Assembly (NCBI GenBank): GCA_965220855.1 | Contig: CBDCQY010000001.1 | Span: 3,033,057 to 3,097,056, forward strand | DNA length: 64,000 nt | From: Bin95 sp965220855 | GTDB lineage: Bacteria; Pseudomonadota; Alphaproteobacteria; Bin95 | Direction: 5' to 3' | Shown here: piece by piece, positions 30,475 through 41,087 of the stretch | Position numbering within the stretch: the first letter of the stretch is position 1 | Layout of the letters: each line of letters opens with the position of its first letter | Position numbers and translations under genes: made by a program | Notes under the pieces: generated by a model | What the model saw: the letters and a program-made list of their open reading frames with translations, nothing else | The model's database searches: none | Told to the model about the DNA's origin: nothing

Positions 30475-31521
30475 TCAGACTTCGCAATCGACGCAGGCGC
30501 CGATCGCCAACGTCACCGCCCGGCTCTTGGGGCCGAGCCAGGGCGGGATGACCGCCCCGAAGCCGCCGGCCGGGCCGCCCGCGGCCACCACCAGCAGGTC
30601 TTCCGGGGCGTCGAGCGCGGCATATTCCCGATCGCCGCGATCGCGCACCACGCGCCCCTTGCCGCATTCGGCCCACTCCGCGCGGCGGATGCGCGCCTTG
30701 GTGTGGATATAGGCGCGGATATCGTCCTTCGACCAGCCGGCGGCGTGGAAATGGGCGCGCAGCTGCGGCGGCACGACGATGGCGTAATTGCCGGCCCAGA
30801 TGGAGTAGTGGCGCATATTGGCGCGCATCTCGGCGGCGTAGGTGTCCAGAATCTCTTCCGGGACCGTGGTCCACTCGTTCATCAGCTGGCGCGGCGCGCC
30901 GGCGGCCATCACGGTCACCGAGGAGGCGCCCGGCGGCATGCCGCGCTCCTCGGCGAGCGGCGTCCAGCCGGAATTGGCCTCGTCCTCGGCCAGGCAGTAG
31001 CTGATCTTGCCGGGATGGCCCAGCACCGAGCGGTCGATGGCGCCCGGACGCACATCCAGCAGGTTGATCAGCGCGAGGCGCACCGCGCGCCCGATGACGG
31101 TCGAAGCGCGGTCGCTGCCGGCGAGCGCGTTGAAGGTGGCGTTCATGCCGGTCTCGGCCGCCACCGGGCCGTTGACGATGACCAGCACGGCGCAGCCGCC
31201 GGTGCTGGCCGTCGCGCCGTGCAGCAGGAAGGGCTCCTGGAGCATGGCGGTGAAGGCCGCGACCGCGACCGGGAAATGCATCGGCAGGCAGCCGGCCATG
31301 ACGGCGTTGATGGCGAGCTTCTCGGCGGTAATGGCGCGGGCGCGCACCGGCTCGACGCCGACCAGATGGGCCGGGTCCAGACCCGCCCAGTCCAGGCAGG
31401 CCTCGACCGCCTCGGCCGTCGGCGCCACCACCGGCAGCCCGTCGCTCCAGCCCCGGCTGTGATAGAACTCCTGCGCGGCCGCCATGTCGGCGACATCGTA
31501 GCGTCTGGCTGCAAGCTCCAC
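30475..31521 (-). CDS. Unknown protein preceding the UGSC selenoprotein
   Basis: 348 residues from GTG 31521 (GAGGT upstream). I do not recognise the family. Visible features are EFYHSRGWSDGLPVVAPT near the N-terminus, ATASTGGCAVLVIVNGP near residue 115, NATFNALAGSDRASTVIGRAVRLALINLL, GHPGKISYCLAEDE, and a C-terminal Cys pair in IGACVDCEV just before the stop. No signal peptide or long membrane segment is clear. The conserved Cys residues and the 29-base gap to the selenoprotein gene suggest the two form one redox or catalytic unit, but that is inference. Confidence 0.7.
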   Translation of the reverse strand: MELAARRYDVADMAAAQEFYHSRGWSDGLPVVAPTAEAVEACLDWAGLDPAHLVGVEPVRARAITAEKLAINAVMAGCLPMHFPVAVAAFTAMLQEPFLLHGATASTGGCAVLVIVNGPVAAETGMNATFNALAGSDRASTVIGRAVRLALINLLDVRPGAIDRSVLGHPGKISYCLAEDEANSGWTPLAEERGMPPGASSVTVMAAGAPRQLMNEWTTVPEEILDTYAAEMRANMRHYSIWAGNYAIVVPPQLRAHFHAAGWSKDDIRAYIHTKARIRRAEWAECGKGRVVRDRGDREYAALDAPEDLLVVAAGGPAGGFGAVIPPWLGPKSRAVTLAIGACVDCEV

Positions 31522-31877
31522 GGTCGCACCTCGCCCTCGTGAGGCCGCCACTATCGCCCGGCCGGCCCGGCGAGACAAGCGCGCCGCCGCGAAGGACGGA
31601 TTGCGTCTTCGGCTATCGTTCGCAGCCGCGCACGTCCAGACGACTGTGAAGTAGCTCCGCCTTTTCGGACAGCCCGGCAGCCTTGAGTGAGCGCCGCGAC
31701 CGCTCGATGACCGAAGCCGCCAACGCCACCGATTCGCGCGAGTGGCCGGAGGATGTCCAGGCACAGCCCTCGCCAACCCGTCCGACAGCTGGCAGGCCAA
31801 GGCAAAGCGGTTCGCTCTCGGCAGGGTTCCGGGGCCGTGGCCTTGCCGGGACCGCCGCCGGCGCTAGACTGGCGGGT
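31522..31877. other. 356-base divergent intergenic region before uvrB
   Basis: Lies between the divergent 348-residue unknown gene and uvrB. Open frames cross it, including an N-terminal extension in the uvrB frame from 31683, but their composition looks non-conserved. I see no tRNA, repeat or clear SOS box. Confidence 0.5.
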
Positions 31878-34003
<2,126 letters not shown>

Positions 34004-34007
<4 letters not shown>

Positions 34008-34456
34008 GCACGGGCGCGCTCCGCCCGGCGGCCGCCGCCGACGCGGACGCGATCGCCGGCTGCGTCGAGGCGGCCTACGCGCCCTGGGTCGAGCGCATCG
34101 GCGAGCCGCCGGGGCCGATGCTGGAGGATTACAACCGGGTCGTCCGCGACCGCCGGGTCTGGGTGATCGAACGCGAAGGCGAGATCGTCGGCGCGATCGT
34201 GCTGATCGAGCGCGAGGACGGCCTGCTGCTCGACAATGTGGCCGTGCCGCCCGCGCGCCAGGGCGAGGGCATCGGCGGCCGCCTGATCCGGCATGTCGAG
34301 GCCGAGGCGCGCCGGCTCGGCCATGCGCATATCGACCTCTACACGCATGAGCGCATGACCGAAAATATCGCGCTCTATGCGCGCTACGGCTATGAGGAGA
34401 TCGACCGGCGCACCGAACGCGGCTTCCCGCGCGTCTATATGCGCAAGCGGCTGTAG
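34004..34456 (+). CDS. GNAT-family N-acetyltransferase
   Basis: 150 residues, a single GNAT domain. The acetyl-CoA binding motif A is LDNVAVPPARQGEGIGGRLIRHVEAEARRLG (Q/R-x2-G-x-G form) and motif B follows in LYTHERMTENIALYARYGYEE. Members acetylate amines on proteins or small molecules; the acceptor is not evident. Translationally coupled to uvrB (ATGA), which is probably incidental to function. It converges on gcdH. Confidence 0.9.
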
Positions 34457-34486
34457 AGCGCGGGGACCGGCGCGGCCGGCGCGCTC
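34456..34486. terminator. Inverted repeat between convergent GNAT and gcdH genes
   Basis: Arms GAGCGCG (34456-34462) and CGCGCTC (34480-34486) with CCGG pairs inside. It overlaps both stop codons and could end transcription in both directions; it lacks a U tract. Confidence 0.4.
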
Positions 34487-35678
34487 AGGCGAAGGCCTGC
34501 AGGCCGGTCTGGGCGCGGCCGAGGATCAGGGCGTGGACGTCGTGCGTGCCCTCATAGGTGTTGACGGCCTCCAGGTTCATGGAGTGGCGCACGACGTGAT
34601 AGTCGTCATGCACGCCGTTGCCGCCATGCATGTCTCGCGCCATGCGGGCGATGTCGAGCGCCTTGCCGCAATTGTTGCGCTTGACCAGCGAGATCGCCTC
34701 CGGGGCCGCCCGCCCCTCGTCCATCAGCCGCCCGACGCGCAGCGCGCCCTGCAGGCCGAGCGCGATCTCGGTCTGCATGTCGGCGAGCTTCTTCTGGATC
34801 AGCTGCGTCTGGGCCAGCGGGCGGCCGAAGGCCTTGCGGTCGAGCGTATAGTGGCGGGCCGCGTGCCAGCAGAACTCGGCCGCGCCCATCGACCCCCAGG
34901 CGATGCCGTAGCGCGCCTTGTTGAGACAGCCGAACGGGCCGCCGAGGCCGCGCGCGCCGGGAAAGCGGTTCTCCTCCGGAACGAACACCTCGTCCATGGC
35001 GATCTCGCCGGTCGGCCAGGCGCGCAAGGAGAACTTGCCCTCGATCTTGGCCGTCGAGAGGCCCTCCATGCCGCGCTCCAGCACGAAGCCGCGAATGACA
35101 TCCTCGTCGTCCTTGGCCCAGATGACGAACACATCGGCGATATTGGCCTGGGTGATCCACATCTTGGCCCCGGTCAGCCGGTAGCCGCCGGGGACCTTGC
35201 GCGCCCGCGTCGTCAGCCCGCCGGCGTCGGAGCCGTGATCCGGCTCGGTCAGCCCGAAGGCGCCGATCCACTCGCCGCTCGCCAGCTTCGGCAGATATTT
35301 GCGCTTCTGCACCTCGTCGCCATAGCTGTGGATCGGGAACATGACCAGCGAGGACTGCACGCTCATCGCCGAGCGATAGGCGCTGTCGCAGCGCTCCACC
35401 TCGCGCGCGATCAGCCCGTACATGACCGAACTGCCGCCGGGGCAGCCATAGCCGTCCAGCCCGACGCCGAGAAAGCCGGCCTCGCCGAAGGCGGTCATCA
35501 TCGCCCGGTCGAAGGTCTCGTGGCGGTGGGCGTCGCGCACGCCCGGCGCCAGCCGCTCGGCGACGAAGCGCCGCGCGGTCTCGGAGACCAGGCGCTCGTC
35601 CTCGTCCAGCTGATCGGCGAGCAGGAAGGGGTCTTCCCAGGCGAAGGCGGCGCGCTTCTGTTTGGCGGCGTCGGGCAT
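34485..35678 (-). CDS. gcdH: Glutaryl-CoA dehydrogenase
   Basis: 397 residues, matching GcdH. Features: DPFLLADQLDEDERLVSETARRF at the start, SVQSSLVMFPIHSYGDEVQKRKYLPKLASGE, the FAD motif GLTEPDHGSD, the GcdH segment WITQANIADVFVIWAK, and the C-terminal NTYEGTHDVHALILGRAQTG, with the catalytic Glu in YEGT. It oxidises and decarboxylates glutaryl-CoA to crotonyl-CoA in lysine and tryptophan breakdown. It follows prpE by about 33 bases on the same strand, so the two acyl-CoA enzymes are probably co-expressed. Confidence 0.95.
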   Translation of the reverse strand: MPDAAKQKRAAFAWEDPFLLADQLDEDERLVSETARRFVAERLAPGVRDAHRHETFDRAMMTAFGEAGFLGVGLDGYGCPGGSSVMYGLIAREVERCDSAYRSAMSVQSSLVMFPIHSYGDEVQKRKYLPKLASGEWIGAFGLTEPDHGSDAGGLTTRARKVPGGYRLTGAKMWITQANIADVFVIWAKDDEDVIRGFVLERGMEGLSTAKIEGKFSLRAWPTGEIAMDEVFVPEENRFPGARGLGGPFGCLNKARYGIAWGSMGAAEFCWHAARHYTLDRKAFGRPLAQTQLIQKKLADMQTEIALGLQGALRVGRLMDEGRAAPEAISLVKRNNCGKALDIARMARDMHGGNGVHDDYHVVRHSMNLEAVNTYEGTHDVHALILGRAQTGLQAFA

Positions 35679-35711
35679 CGGTCGGCCTTCCGGTAGCGGG
35701 GTCTGCGGGCG

Positions 35712-37622
35712 TCAGGAAGCGGGCGCGCCGCCGGCGTAGCCGGCCTGGCGCAGCGCGTCCTCGATCTCCGCCATGATCTCGGGATCGTCGATGGTGGCCG
35801 GCATCCGCCAGGTCTCGCGGTCGGCGACCTTCTGCATGGTGCCGCGCAGGATCTTGCCGGAGCGGGTCTTGGGCAGGCGCTCGACGACCACGGCGGTCTT
35901 GAAGGCCGCGACCGGGCCGATGCGCTGGCGCACCAGCGCCACGACCTCCGACTCGATCTCCTCCGAGGGCCGGTTGACGCCCGCCTTCAGCACCAGGAAG
36001 CCGACCGGAATCTGGCCCTTCAGCTTGTCGGCGACGCCGATCACGGCGCATTCCGCGACATCGCGATGCGCGGCCAGCACTTCCTCCATGGCCCCGGTCG
36101 AGAGGCGGTGGCCGGCGACATTGATGATGTCGTCGGTGCGCGCCATCACATAGGCGTAGCCCTCCTCGTCGATATAGCCGGCGTCGGCGGTCTTGTAGTA
36201 GCCGGGGAACTCGCTGAAATAGGTGTCCAGATAGCGCTCATGCGCGTTCCAGAGCGTCGGGAAGGCGCCGGGCGGCAGCGGCGTGCGCACCACCAGCGCG
36301 CCGATGGTGCCCGGCGCCACCTCCTCATTGGCGTCATCGACCACGCGCAAGTCCCAGCCGGGCACCGGGCGGGTCGGCGAGCCGTGCTTGACCGGCAGCA
36401 ATTCGATGCCGACGCAATTGGCGCACATCGGCCAGCCGGTCTCGGTCTGCCACCAATGGTCGATCACCGGGCGCCGGAGCGTGTCCTCGGCCCATTTCAG
36501 CGTGTCGGGGTCGCTGCGCTCGCCGGCGAGGAACAGGGTGCGGAAATGCGAGAGGTCGCGCCCCTGCAGCAGCTTCGCCTCGGGGTCCTCGCGGCGGATG
36601 GCGCGGAAGGCGGTCGGCGCGGTGAACAGCGCCGCCACCCGGTGCTGCTCGATGATGCGCCAATAGACGCCGGCGTCCGGCGTGCCGACCGGCTTGCCCT
36701 CGAACAGGATGGCGGTGTTTCCGGCCAGCAGCGGCGCATAGACGATATAGGAATGGCCGACCACCCAGCCGACATCGGAGGCGGCCCAGAACACCTCGCC
36801 CGGCTCGACGCCATAGACATGCTTCATCGACCAGTGCAGCGCCACCATATGGCCGCCATTGTCGCGCACCACGCCCTTGGGCTGGCCGGTGGTGCCGGAG
36901 GTGTAGAGGATGTAGAGCGGGTCGGTCGCCTTCAGCGGCGCGCAGTCGGCCGGGCTGGCGGCCGCCATGGCCTCGTTCCAGTCCACGTCGCGCCCCTCGA
37001 TCATCTCCGCCCGGCATTCGGGGCGCTGGAAGACGACGCAGAAGTCGGGCTTGTGCGCCGCCAGTTCGATGGCGCCGTCGAGCAAGGGCTTGTATTCCAC
37101 CACCCGGCCCGGCTCGATGCCGCAGGAGGCGGTGACCACGGCCTTGCAGGCGCTGTCGTCGATGCGCACCGCCAGCTCGTTGGAGGCGAAGCCGCCGAAC
37201 ACCACCGAATGCACCGCGCCGATGCGCGCGCAGGCCAGCATCGCCACCGCGGTCTCGGGGATCATCGGCATATAGACGATCACCCGGTCGCCCTTGCCGA
37301 CGCCGCGCGCGGCGAGCGCGCCGGCGAAGGCGGCCGCCTCGTCCCGCAGCTCGCGATAGGTGAGCGTGCGCACCGTGTCGGTGACCGGACTGTCGTAGAT
37401 AATCGCCGCCTGCTCGCCGCGCCCCGCCTCGACATGACGGTCGAGCGCGTTGAAGCAGGTGTTGGTCACGCCATCGACGAACCAGCGCCCGGCGGGCGTG
37501 GAGTCGGTTTCCAGCGTGAGCGTCGGCTTCTCATACCAGTGCAGCGCCTCGGCCGCCTCGGCCCAGAACGCCTCGCGGTCTTCCAGAGAGCGTCGAAACG
37601 CGGCTTCATATGCGCTGGCCAT
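35712..37622 (-). CDS. prpE: Propionyl-CoA synthetase (acyl-CoA synthetase, PrpE type)
   Basis: 636 residues. Adenylate-forming core motif YTSGTTGQPKGVVRDNGGH, IDHWWQTETGWP (a PrpE/Acs A5 motif), YKTADAGYIDEEGYAYVMARTDDIINVAGHRLS, and the C-terminal acetylation-site motif PKTRSGKILRGTMQ with the catalytic lysine. VFGGFASNELAVRIDD fits PrpE better than acetyl-CoA synthetase. It activates propionate to propionyl-CoA with ATP. The Lys in SGK is the usual target of reversible acetylation. A low-G+C insert lies just upstream. Confidence 0.92.
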   Translation of the reverse strand: MASAYEAAFRRSLEDREAFWAEAAEALHWYEKPTLTLETDSTPAGRWFVDGVTNTCFNALDRHVEAGRGEQAAIIYDSPVTDTVRTLTYRELRDEAAAFAGALAARGVGKGDRVIVYMPMIPETAVAMLACARIGAVHSVVFGGFASNELAVRIDDSACKAVVTASCGIEPGRVVEYKPLLDGAIELAAHKPDFCVVFQRPECRAEMIEGRDVDWNEAMAAASPADCAPLKATDPLYILYTSGTTGQPKGVVRDNGGHMVALHWSMKHVYGVEPGEVFWAASDVGWVVGHSYIVYAPLLAGNTAILFEGKPVGTPDAGVYWRIIEQHRVAALFTAPTAFRAIRREDPEAKLLQGRDLSHFRTLFLAGERSDPDTLKWAEDTLRRPVIDHWWQTETGWPMCANCVGIELLPVKHGSPTRPVPGWDLRVVDDANEEVAPGTIGALVVRTPLPPGAFPTLWNAHERYLDTYFSEFPGYYKTADAGYIDEEGYAYVMARTDDIINVAGHRLSTGAMEEVLAAHRDVAECAVIGVADKLKGQIPVGFLVLKAGVNRPSEEIESEVVALVRQRIGPVAAFKTAVVVERLPKTRSGKILRGTMQKVADRETWRMPATIDDPEIMAEIEDALRQAGYAGGAPAS

Positions 37623-37691
37623 ATCCCCCTCCGTCTCCGAGTGGCCGAAACCGATAGCACCTCGGCGCGAGGCGCGGAAGCGGCATGCCGG

Positions 37692-37874
37692 TCACTTCCT
37701 GTCGCCGGCCAGTCCTTTTCGCGCGCGGTCGCGCTGAATCTTCTTTCTTACGCTTCCCTTCACGATTGCCTCACCGCGCTGCCGGGCGTCCTCGATCCAG
37801 ACCGGTTTCGATGCTCGACCCGTCGCCTGAGTCTGCGCCGGCTTCGATGTTGGCTTCAGAGTCGGTGTTGTCAT
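37692..37874 (-). CDS. Small basic protein overlapping the SDH-type protease gene end
   Basis: 60 residues starting MTTPTLKPTSKPAQTQ and ending RKKIQRDRARKGLAGDRK: a Thr/Lys/Pro-rich head and an Arg/Lys-rich tail with a likely helix (IEDARQRGEAIVKGSVRKKI). ATG 37874 has AAGGG 9 bases upstream. It overlaps the last 104 bases of the protease gene in another frame, so one of the two 3' regions is constrained by the other. I do not recognise it; the order and overlap suggest a partner or substrate of the protease. It could also be spurious. Confidence 0.5.
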   Translation of the reverse strand: MTTPTLKPTSKPAQTQATGRASKPVWIEDARQRGEAIVKGSVRKKIQRDRARKGLAGDRK

Positions 37875-38808
37875 CGTTGCTGCCCTTCTCTTCCCGAATG
37901 ACGTGTCTATCCACCCTATGAACAACGTGTGGTTCTTGCATCAGGTAAACAATTTCACCAAAAGCGCGGATCAAAGCATTCATCTCACCGGTTGTATTAT
38001 CGACGTTTATGAATAAACCTTTTGCCTCTTCACGGTCAATAATGAAATCATGTGTCGGATAATCTTCAACGAGCTGTCGAACAGTTTCCTGTGTCGCGTT
38101 ACCACCATGTCCTATAAGTCGTTCTCCATACGCTGTCGCTACAGACAAGTCACGTAGATCGTTGCCCAAGGCTTCCGGATCGATTTGCTGATACACGGGA
38201 GCCATAACGCCCGTAGCGATTGTCGATGCGACACGAGACGCAACATCGAAGCTGATCGTTTGCTGACTGCCAACTGTGATTCCAAGCATTGCGTGTTCAT
38301 AGACCTTGAAGGTCTCCTCAGCAAGGCCGTTCAATGCCGCACGGACGACCATGCCGGATCGTCGTTGTCCAATTTCATCGCGACGCCAAAGCTGAACATC
38401 CAAAGGCCCTAACTCTGACGCCGGCGGCATGAAGATTTCGGCGGCGCCCAGCGCTATCAATGTTCCCGCGCTCTTGCAGACGGACGGAACGCAGAGATAG
38501 AACTTGTCTGAGATCGACTGGAGAAGCCTTGCGATCCGATAGGCTTGGCCGGCGTCGCCGCCATATGTCGTCAGAAACAGGATCGAGTTCCGTCGCGCAG
38601 GCTGTGCGTCCGACGATTGCATACTGGCGACCAGGCGGCCGAAACCCTCCTCGTCTATCGGGCCGCTGTAAACGAACACCGCCGCATCGAGAGCTCGGGA
38701 GACGGCGTTCGCAGCATCGATGATCTTGTCACTCGGTCGCATCGGTCCACCAAAGGGCGCGAGCCGCAACGGCCCGGGGGCGTCATGCGGTCGATCCATA
38801 TTGTCCAT
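37771..38808 (-). CDS. SDH-type serine protease (ClpP/crotonase fold) in a low-G+C insert
   Basis: 345 residues from ATG 38808 (a GTG at 38895 and ATG 38742 are alternatives). It resembles the SDH_sah (serine dehydrogenase proteinase) family: AVFVYSGPIDEEGF, then LFLTTYGGDAGQAYRIARLLQ, the nucleophile Ser113 in VCKSAGTLIALGA, and the SELGPLDVQ motif shared with S49 peptidases. No signal peptide is seen. The C-terminal tail is acidic and disordered (SNDDNTDSEANIEAGADSGDG). Base composition is clearly lower in G+C than neighbours (24 of 60 at 37981-38040), pointing to transfer. The biological role of the family is poorly known; a defence or stress function is inference. Confidence 0.8.
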   Translation of the reverse strand: MDNMDRPHDAPGPLRLAPFGGPMRPSDKIIDAANAVSRALDAAVFVYSGPIDEEGFGRLVASMQSSDAQPARRNSILFLTTYGGDAGQAYRIARLLQSISDKFYLCVPSVCKSAGTLIALGAAEIFMPPASELGPLDVQLWRRDEIGQRRSGMVVRAALNGLAEETFKVYEHAMLGITVGSQQTISFDVASRVASTIATGVMAPVYQQIDPEALGNDLRDLSVATAYGERLIGHGGNATQETVRQLVEDYPTHDFIIDREEAKGLFINVDNTTGEMNALIRAFGEIVYLMQEPHVVHRVDRHVIREEKGSNDDNTDSEANIEAGADSGDGSSIETGLDRGRPAAR

Positions 38809-38891
38809 GCGCCCAATATGGCATCCGCCGGATCGGCGGACCAGAGGTTCGGCGGCGTGCGGTGCGATGACGCACATTTCGAACGCCCCGA

Positions 38892-39776
38892 TCACCCCCG
38901 CCCGGCGCGCTCGGCCAGCGCCAGGACGTGGCGGGCGGCCTTGAGGTGGGGCATGTCGAGCATCTTGCCGTCGAGGCCGACCGTGCCGGCCCCGCCGGCG
39001 TTCTCCATCGCCTCGACCACGCGGTGCGCGTGGGCGATCTCCTCGGCCGTCGGCGCATAGGCGCTGTTGATCGGCTCCACCTGGGCCGGGTGGATCGCCA
39101 CCTTGCCGGTGAAGCCCGCCCGGCGCCCCTGCAGCGCCTCGGCGCGCAGGCCCTCCAGATCGCGGAAATCGGGATAGACCGAGTCCACCGGCTCGGTCCC
39201 GGCCGCCTTGCAGGCCGCCAGGCAGAGCGTGCGCGCCAGGCGATAGACATCCTCGTAAGCGCCGTCCGGCGCGCGGTTGGTCGAGGCCCCGAGCGCGGCC
39301 GAGAGGTCTTCGGCGCCCCAGGTCATGCCATAGATGCGCGGGCTCGCGCCGATGAAGCTGTCCATGGTGAACAGCGAACGCGCCGTCTCGGTCGCCACGA
39401 CTAGGATCTGCGTGGCGCCGGGGGCGGCGCCTTCGCGCACTTCCAGCGCCGAGAGGTAATGGTCGAGCCGGACGGCCTCCGCCGCCGAGAAGGTCTTGGG
39501 CAGCACGACGCCATCCGGCGCGCCGGCCATGACCGCCGCCAGGTCCGGCAAAGCGAGTTCCGTGTCGAGCGGGTTGATGCGCACCCAGAGCTGCTGGGCG
39601 CGGTCGTCGCGGCTGGCGGCCAGCCGCTCGCGGACCATGCGCCGCGCCTCGGGCAGATTGGCCTCGGCCACCGAATCCTCCAGATCGAGGATCAGGGCGT
39701 CCGCCTCCGTCCCGCGCGCCTTCTCGAACTTGCGCGCGCTGTCGCCGGGCACGAACAGAAAGCAGCGCAGGCTCAT
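38892..39776 (-). CDS. HpcH/HpaI aldolase / citrate-lyase-beta-like CoA ester lyase
   Basis: 294 residues. MSLRCFLFVPGDSARKFEKA is the CitE-like opening; LILDLEDSVAE carries the metal-binding Glu/Asp, LVVATETARSLF the second Glu, and GMTWGAEDLSAALG the substrate loop. GFTGKVAIHPAQVEPIN is the conserved C-terminal segment. Such lyases split malyl-, methylmalyl- or citramalyl-CoA to glyoxylate or pyruvate plus an acyl-CoA. ATG 39776 overlaps the MaoC stop (ATGA), so hydratase and lyase act in sequence. A malyl/citramalyl-CoA role is likely but not proven. Confidence 0.9.
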   Translation of the reverse strand: MSLRCFLFVPGDSARKFEKARGTEADALILDLEDSVAEANLPEARRMVRERLAASRDDRAQQLWVRINPLDTELALPDLAAVMAGAPDGVVLPKTFSAAEAVRLDHYLSALEVREGAAPGATQILVVATETARSLFTMDSFIGASPRIYGMTWGAEDLSAALGASTNRAPDGAYEDVYRLARTLCLAACKAAGTEPVDSVYPDFRDLEGLRAEALQGRRAGFTGKVAIHPAQVEPINSAYAPTAEEIAHAHRVVEAMENAGGAGTVGLDGKMLDMPHLKAARHVLALAERAGRG

Positions 39777-40228
39777 GCCGGGCGCTTTTTCATCATGCCC
39801 TGGCGCTTGCAGCGCGCTACCTCCTGCCCGCGCTGGTTCACCGCCCAATGCTCGAAGGTGACGATGCCGACCTCCGGGCGCGAGCGGCTCTCGCGCTTCT
39901 CCAGCACTTTCGTGAAGGAGGTGAGCGTGTCGCCGTGAAACACCGGATTGCGGAACACCACATCGGTCATGCCGAGATTGCCGACCGTGGTGCCAAGCGT
40001 GGTCTCTTCCACCGAGACGCCGATCATCAGCCCGAGCGTGTAGATCGAATTGACCAGCCGCTGGCCGAATTGCGAGTTCTCCTTCGCGAATTCCTCATCC
40101 AGATGCAGCGGCTGCGGATTGTGCGTCAGCGCCGTGAACAGGATGTTGTCCATCTCGGTGACCGTGCGGGTGATGGGGTGGCGCCACTCCATCCCCGCCT
40201 CGAATTCCTCATACCAGAGGCCGGGCAT
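39773..40228 (-). CDS. MaoC-family (hot-dog fold) acyl-CoA hydratase
   Basis: 151 residues. The hydratase motif is split over TALTHNPQPLHLDEEFAKEN (catalytic Asp and His region near 35-45). GLMIGVSVEETTLGTTVGNLGMTDVVFRNPVFHGDTL is the central sheet of the hot-dog fold. Members hydrate unsaturated CoA esters such as mesaconyl-, itaconyl- or enoyl-CoA. The overlap with the CoA ester lyase suggests a two-step route from an unsaturated C4/C5-CoA to glyoxylate or pyruvate and a shorter acyl-CoA. No CoA-transferase is adjacent, unlike known itaconate clusters. Confidence 0.88.
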   Translation of the reverse strand: MPGLWYEEFEAGMEWRHPITRTVTEMDNILFTALTHNPQPLHLDEEFAKENSQFGQRLVNSIYTLGLMIGVSVEETTLGTTVGNLGMTDVVFRNPVFHGDTLTSFTKVLEKRESRSRPEVGIVTFEHWAVNQRGQEVARCKRQGMMKKRPA

Positions 40229-40242
40229 CGCCGCCGCTCCGC

Positions 40243-40947
40243 TCAGCGCTTTTCATATTGCGTCTTGCCGAACATGACCTCGCGCTCGGCGTCGGTCATG
40301 CCGCCCTGCCGGCGCCGGTCGGCCAGCACGGCGCAGCCGCGCTCCACCGCCGGGCGCGCCTCCATGGCGGCGAACCAGCGCGCCAGATGGGAATGCGCCT
40401 CCAGCTCCTGGCCCTGATTGGCCCAGCCGCGAATCCAGGGGAAGGTGGCCATGTCGGCGATGGTGTAATCGTCGCCGCCGAGCCAGGCGGTTTCGCCGAG
40501 CCGCCGGTCGAGCACATTGTAGAGCCGCGTCGCCTCGTTGACATACCGGTCGATGGCGTAGGGAATCTTCTCCACGGCGTAATTGCGGAAATGGTGCACC
40601 TGGCCCAGCATCGGGCCGACATGGCCCATCTGGGTCATCAGCCATTGCAGCGCGGTGTAGCGCGCCGTCGGGTCGGTCGGCAGGAAGCGCCCGGTCTTCT
40701 CCGCCAGATAGATCAGCATGGCGCCGGACTCCGCGAGCGCGAAGGGCTTGCCGCCCGGCCCCTCGGGATCGACCATCGCCGGCATCTTGTTGTTGGGGCT
40801 GATCTTCAGGAAGTCGGGCTGGAACTGGTCGCCCTGGCCGATATTGATCGGGATGACGTTATAGGGCAGGCCGACCTCCTCCAGCATGATATGGACCTTG
40901 TGGCCGTTGGGCGTCGGCCAGGTGTAGAGATCGATGGCGGCGGGCAT
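40243..40947 (-). CDS. Glutathione S-transferase, YfcG/Ure2-like
   Basis: 234 residues. The N-terminal thioredoxin-like domain reads IDLYTWPTPNGHKVHIMLEEVGLPYNV with NNKMPAMVD (cis-Pro) and ESGAMLIYLAE (glutathione gamma-Glu site). The C-terminal domain has YTIADMATFPWIRGW. The TPNGHK segment is typical of the YfcG group, which reduces disulfides with two glutathiones. It is cytoplasmic. ATG 40947 has AAGGT upstream. It lies 14 bases before the MaoC gene on the same strand and diverges from the RraA-like gene. Confidence 0.92.
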   Translation of the reverse strand: MPAAIDLYTWPTPNGHKVHIMLEEVGLPYNVIPINIGQGDQFQPDFLKISPNNKMPAMVDPEGPGGKPFALAESGAMLIYLAEKTGRFLPTDPTARYTALQWLMTQMGHVGPMLGQVHHFRNYAVEKIPYAIDRYVNEATRLYNVLDRRLGETAWLGGDDYTIADMATFPWIRGWANQGQELEAHSHLARWFAAMEARPAVERGCAVLADRRRQGGMTDAEREVMFGKTQYEKR

Positions 40948-41087
40948 GGCGGCTCGGACCTTTCCAGCTTTTCGGTAAGAGGCGCTCATTCTAGCGCATC
41001 CGCGCTCCCGCGCCACGCCGGCGCGCTTGAGCCGGAGCCGCCGCCGGCCGATGATGGCGGCCTCGACAAGAGCGGCGGAGGCTTCCG

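Noticed and set aside
31683..31877. N-terminal extension of UvrB by 65 residues
   Set aside because: Low-complexity leader without similarity to UvrB; ATG 31878 gives the normal length.
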